This document shows, piece by piece, positions 60,571 through 64,000 of a DNA stretch of 64,000 nt. A model generated the notes under the pieces. That model did not search any database, was not told the DNA's origin, and worked only from the letters and a program-made list of their open reading frames with translations. Within the stretch, counting starts at the first letter, position 1; each line of letters starts with the position of its first letter. Origin of the DNA: Oncomelania hupensis (taxonomy: Eukaryota > Mollusca > Gastropoda > Littorinimorpha > Pomatiopsidae); assembly GCA_036898135.1 (NCBI GenBank), contig CM072526.1:55194329-55258328 (forward strand), written 5' to 3'. The position numbers and the translations under genes are program-made.

Positions 60571-60935
60571 CTCTTATAAATATTAGTAAATGAGATTATG
60601 CTGAACATACTGGTACACACAGTACCCAGGTGAAAAAAAAAAAAAAAAAAAAATCCTATCCACCATGAAGAGAAGTATGTACACCTTTCTCCAAACAGCT
60701 CTCTCTCTCCTCTTTATACATATTAGTAATTATCTGAACAGTGACTTTCACCCCTATCCATCCACCATGAAAAATATGTACACCTTTCTCAACAGCTCTC
60801 TCTCTCTTATCTTTAGTAATTATGTGAACAGTGACTTTCTCTTTACCGAAGTGAAATCTTTCTCCAAACAGCTTCTCTTTCTTATACATATTGTTTATGT
60901 GAAAAGTGACTTTCTCTTTATACAGTTGGAGTGCA
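60571..60935. repeat. Decayed end of the 100-bp array with a poly-A insertion
   Basis: A 22-base A-run at 60633-60653 follows about 50 bases of foreign sequence (tacacacagtacccaggtg). Then three increasingly broken units run to about 60935, losing the donor part first. Confidence 0.8.
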
Positions 60936-62310
60936 GGGGGTTTCAGTATAAATAGTATCCCCACTTTCTGGAAATTTAGTGCTTTAAATTCCCACTGTCG
61001 CTGTCTTCCTCATTTGCTCTTTCCCATTCCTGCTCTGTCCTATCACTCTGCTATACTATCTTCTTCTTCGCTAGATCAATGACCTACCTTTTTTCTTGAA
61101 AACTCTTCCTGGACAAGACTCCTTGTTTGTGTATGAGGTCTGTTGGATCTGCTTGGGAGTATTGGACGCTTTCTGCCGGGTGGTCACTAGGCTTCTATGA
61201 TGTTATTATTTAGCAATATAGGCATTTTATATGTATGTGTTTTGTTGATAATTTATAAGGATGTTTGTATTCTATTTTGTTTTTGTAACCGGGGGTTCGA
61301 TTAGTTGGGGTAAAGCCTCAGCCGTCCCCTGCGTGGGATGTCTTTATTGTAAAGTGACTGGCCGGTGGAGGGCATTCAGTTTTCCCACTAGGGTTGTTTC
61401 AGCAGATCTTTTATGCGGATCGGGGGTTGTCCGGTCCTGATTTGGCTCGGAAGAGTCCGCTGGACCTAAAGCAACAATCAATCAATCAATCTTCAAGCCG
61501 AACCTAAAATCTTATCTGTTCTCGTCTTCCTTTGATTATTAACCATCTTCCACAACAATGGTCTGTTCCATATGGCCTCTTCCAACCCACATTTGCCAGT
61601 GTGAAGATTTTTTTTGTGGTTTTTGTTTGTTCTGATTTTCTTGTTTGGTGTGTGAATACCTGAGAATTGTGCTTTGAAAGGATTTTTAATAGGAAAACTG
61701 TTATATAAATGTCATTATTTTTATTAGCAGTAGTAGTAGGATTACATACAAACCACACAATCATACACACACCCCACACATACACACCATACACACGCCA
61801 CACACACACACCACACACATACCACACACACACACAACACACCAAACACACACACATACCACAAACACACGCACAGAGGAGAAGAGAGAGATTGACCACA
61901 TTTCACAACAACAAAAATATAAAATCAGGAAGGAAAGAATTGACCTATTAGAAAAAACGTGTATTCTATGTACGCAACACCCACCCCCACTCACACCCCA
62001 AAACATTTCCAAAATTTTGCAGATCTGTGCATGATGAGTCCTAATTAGTTCAAATGATATAGAAAAATATTGTCCGTGCGTTTGTCTGTCTGTCCACCAT
62101 CTGCTGTCCGCCCTCTGTCTGTGCACAAACTTTAAAGTGACTAAGTACTCAGCCTACAACTATCACAGCCAAACTTGGTAAGATGGTGTATACCAATGAG
62201 ACCTCGAAAATGATCAGTGAATTAATGACTTCATTTCCAGTTCACAGGGTTATCAAATGTTAGTCAAAAAATAGAAAACAAAAGCACAAACACTGATAGG
62301 CGAACACAGA
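60936..62310. other. Intron 15, unique stretch with simple repeats
   Basis: At 61270-61495 a segment with gggttcgattagttggggta and the tail caatcaatcaatcaatc looks like a SINE or LINE 3' end; the family is not recognised. A CA-rich tract lies at 61745-61880. A tctgtctgtcc-rich stretch lies at 62070-62110. No gene is seen. Confidence 0.5.
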
Positions 62311-63125
62311 GGACAGTGGACAATGTATTTGAGCTCAGTTGTCTGGGTGTTAGATGATGCAACTAAAGGCTGCAAGTGGGTGCCTCAGGCGGCGTGAGTT
62401 AGATCCTGTATCAGCCATTGGCCAGTGCCTTGAGCAGCTGTTGAGGTAGATCCTGTATCAGCCATTGGCCAGTGCCTTGAACAGCTATTGAGGTAGATCT
62501 TGTATCAGCCATTGGCCAGTGCCTTGAGCAGCTATTGAGGTAGATCCTGTATCAGCCATTGGCCAGTGCCTTGAACAGTTTTTGAGGTAGATCCTGTATC
62601 AGCCATTGGCCAGTGCCTTGAACAGCTGTTGAGGTAGATCCTGTATCGGCCATTGGCCAGTGCCTTGAGCAGCTATTGAGGTAGATCCTGTATCAGCCAT
62701 TGGCCAGTGCCTTGAACAGTTTTTGAGGTAGATCCTGTATCAGCCATTGGCCAGTGCCTTGAACAGCTGTTGAGGTAGATCCTGTATCAGCCATTGGCCA
62801 GTGCCTTGAACAGTTTTTGAGGTAGATCCTGTATCAGCCATTGGCCAGTGCCTTGAACAGTTTTTGAGGTAGATCCTGTATCAGCCATTGGCCAGTGCCT
62901 TGAACAGCTGTTGAGGTAGATCCTGTATCGGCCATTGGCCAGTGCCTTGAACAGCTATTGAGGTAGATCCTGTATCAGCCATTGGCCAGTGCCTTGAACA
63001 GCTGTTGAGTTAGATCCTGTATCAGCCATTGGCCAGTGCCTTGAACAGCTATTGAGTTAGATCCTGTATCAGCCATTGCCCAGTGCCTTAAGCAGCTGTT
63101 GAGGTGGATATGCGCTATATAATAA
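62311..63125 (+). mobile_element. SINE 3' part internally expanded into a 47-bp minisatellite
   Basis: The left flank ctcagttgtctgggtgttag to gggtgcctcaggcggcgtga and the right flank atatgcgctatataataatc match the SINE 3' half at 19595-19725. Between them the SINE segment tagatcctgtatcagccatt ggccagtgccttgaacagct is repeated 15 times at exact 47-bp spacing (from 62400 to 63110). Confidence 0.92.
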
Positions 63126-63163
63126 TCATGAAATAAATGAATAGGACATTGTTTGTTCAACAG

Positions 63164-63304
63164 ACTGCACATGCTGAAGCTGCTGATAGGGTGGGATGTC
63201 AACCCCTTGGTCCACAACAAGGAAGGCAAAAGGGCGTTGGATTGTGTGGACAGACAAGTACACAGAGATATCCACGATTTCCTGGAGAGGGTCATCTAAG
63301 AGAG
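63164..63304 (+). CDS. TRANK1-like: Exon 16 of TRANK1-like gene (module 3, ankyrin exon, second half)
   Basis: The acceptor tgttcaacag ends at 63163, and one base completes lysine from exon 15 (phase 2). The product LHMLKLLIGWDVNPLVHNKE and GKRALDCVDRQVHRDIHDFL aligns with exon 9 (LLLDKGVNPSLIDHVGKKAV). After LERVI the frame meets TAA at 63297-63299, just before the best donor gagag/gtcagc (63305). Another donor, agg/gtcatc at 63291, avoids the stop but gives phase 0, whereas exon 17 needs phase 1. The 3' end is unresolved. Confidence 0.65.
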
Positions 63305-63464
63305 GTCAGCGTTTGTCTTTGTTCATGCTCTGTCCAATCTTCCTATCCTATCCTAGTAGATGTATAGCTGTACCCTAACAAGATCCATTACAAAACGATG
63401 GTGCGTGATAAAGTTGGCCTTTGAATCAAAAGTGATGAGGTTGCCCATTTTTGTGTTTTTGCAG

Positions 63465-63835
63465 CCCCCACTCCCTACATCCCTCACAACAGGCCCTCCA
63501 CCTCCTCCTCTTCTCCATCGCCTGCTGCCAAGCCACCGCCATCAGTAACCAAACCACCGCCATCAGTAACCAAACCACTGCCATCAGTAACCAAGCCATC
63601 GCCATCACTAACCAAACCACCGCCATCAGTAACCAAACCACCGCCACCCACTGCCCAGCCTGCCCAACCCACACCAGGCAGCAAGGGAATGACCGGCGGG
63701 GCACCAAACTCCAGCCAGCAACCTTCTGGGCGTAACAGCAGCCACAAAGCAGAGGTCCGGCAACCACAGTGCAACCTGTGTGTCAGCATGATCAGCGAGG
63801 CCAGAGAGTTCTTTGCCAAGGACGAGAAATCCAAG
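63465..63835 (+). CDS. TRANK1-like: Exon 17 of TRANK1-like gene (proline-rich linker)
   Basis: The acceptor gtttttgcag ends at 63464. In the frame needing one upstream base the exon reads PTPYIPHNRPSTSSSSPSPA, then six KPPPSVT-type heptamer-like repeats, a GSKGMTGGAPNSSQQPS stretch and QCNLCVSMISEAREFFAKDE. The end is aag/gtgaga in phase 0. The low-complexity part is probably a disordered linker between the repeat modules and whatever lies downstream. The CNLC motif could be half of a metal-binding pair, but its partner is not visible here. Confidence 0.78.
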
Positions 63836-64000
63836 GTGAGAACAATAACAATGAAAGGTTTCCATGCCACCCCACAAATGATGATATTTAAAATACACTA
63901 CAACAGTGTTACACTATAATTATATATAGAGAGAACTTCAAATGTTCAAGTTATTACCCAATATACCAACAACCATCAACAACAGGGGTTGCCTAATCCC

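Noticed and set aside
63451..63735. Alternative frame of exon 17 giving TAISNQT repeats
   Set aside because: It stops within the exon and does not reach the donor, while the KPPPSVT frame stays open to aag/gtgaga and looks like a normal linker.

Overview
This is eukaryotic DNA from an intron-rich invertebrate animal, most likely a mollusc. That placement is an inference from the mix of repeats (tRNA-headed SINEs, RTE-like and CR1-like LINEs, Tc1, hAT, piggyBac-like and Ty3-type elements) and from a large TRANK1-like gene; no single feature proves the taxon. Nothing bacterial or phage-like is present.

The window lies inside one + strand gene of the TRANK1 kind (TPR and ankyrin repeat protein 1). 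I support 17 coding exons between 164 and 63835. Both ends of the gene lie outside the window. The exons fall into three successive copies of one TPR-linker-ankyrin module: module 1 (exons 1-4, 164-7717, its first TPR exons lying left of the window), module 2 (exons 5-9, 16004-28372) and module 3 (exons 10-16, 29261-63304). A proline-rich linker exon follows (63465-63835). Splice phases agree across both module boundaries, so the modules probably share one transcript. Two joints do not close cleanly: exon 6 to exon 7, and exon 16 to exon 17, where exon 16 carries an in-frame TAA.

Over 90 percent of the window is intron, filled with tandem arrays and transposons. Region by region: a CR1-like LINE (596-2060); an RTE-like LINE split by a TIR element (3322-6648); a 33-bp satellite (8577-13640) with a Tc1 element inside; arrays next to exon 5 (13660-16003); two piggyBac-like elements and a SINE (18284-20463); a 6.1-kb 96/87-bp array (21600-27740); an RTE-like LINE broken by two small DNA elements (29677-33060); a solo-LTR candidate (34478-35847); a 49-bp array (36441-49110) cut by a very young Ty3-type LTR retrotransposon (37669-44876) and a hAT relic (46029-48850); a 9.7-kb array of about 100-bp units (50829-60570) cut by a Mutator-like element; and a SINE-derived 47-bp array (62400-63110).

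The most notable observation is that many arrays are copies of this gene's own exon-intron junctions. Their units carry the tail or head of the adjacent exon together with its splice site. This applies to both sides of exons 5 and 8, to the donors of exons 4, 13 and 15, and to the acceptors of exons 11 and 14. The second is a Ty3-type element with integrase upstream of RNase H (the Gmr1-like order) and no reverse transcriptase core, yet with almost identical 1557-bp LTRs, which implies recent mobilisation in trans.
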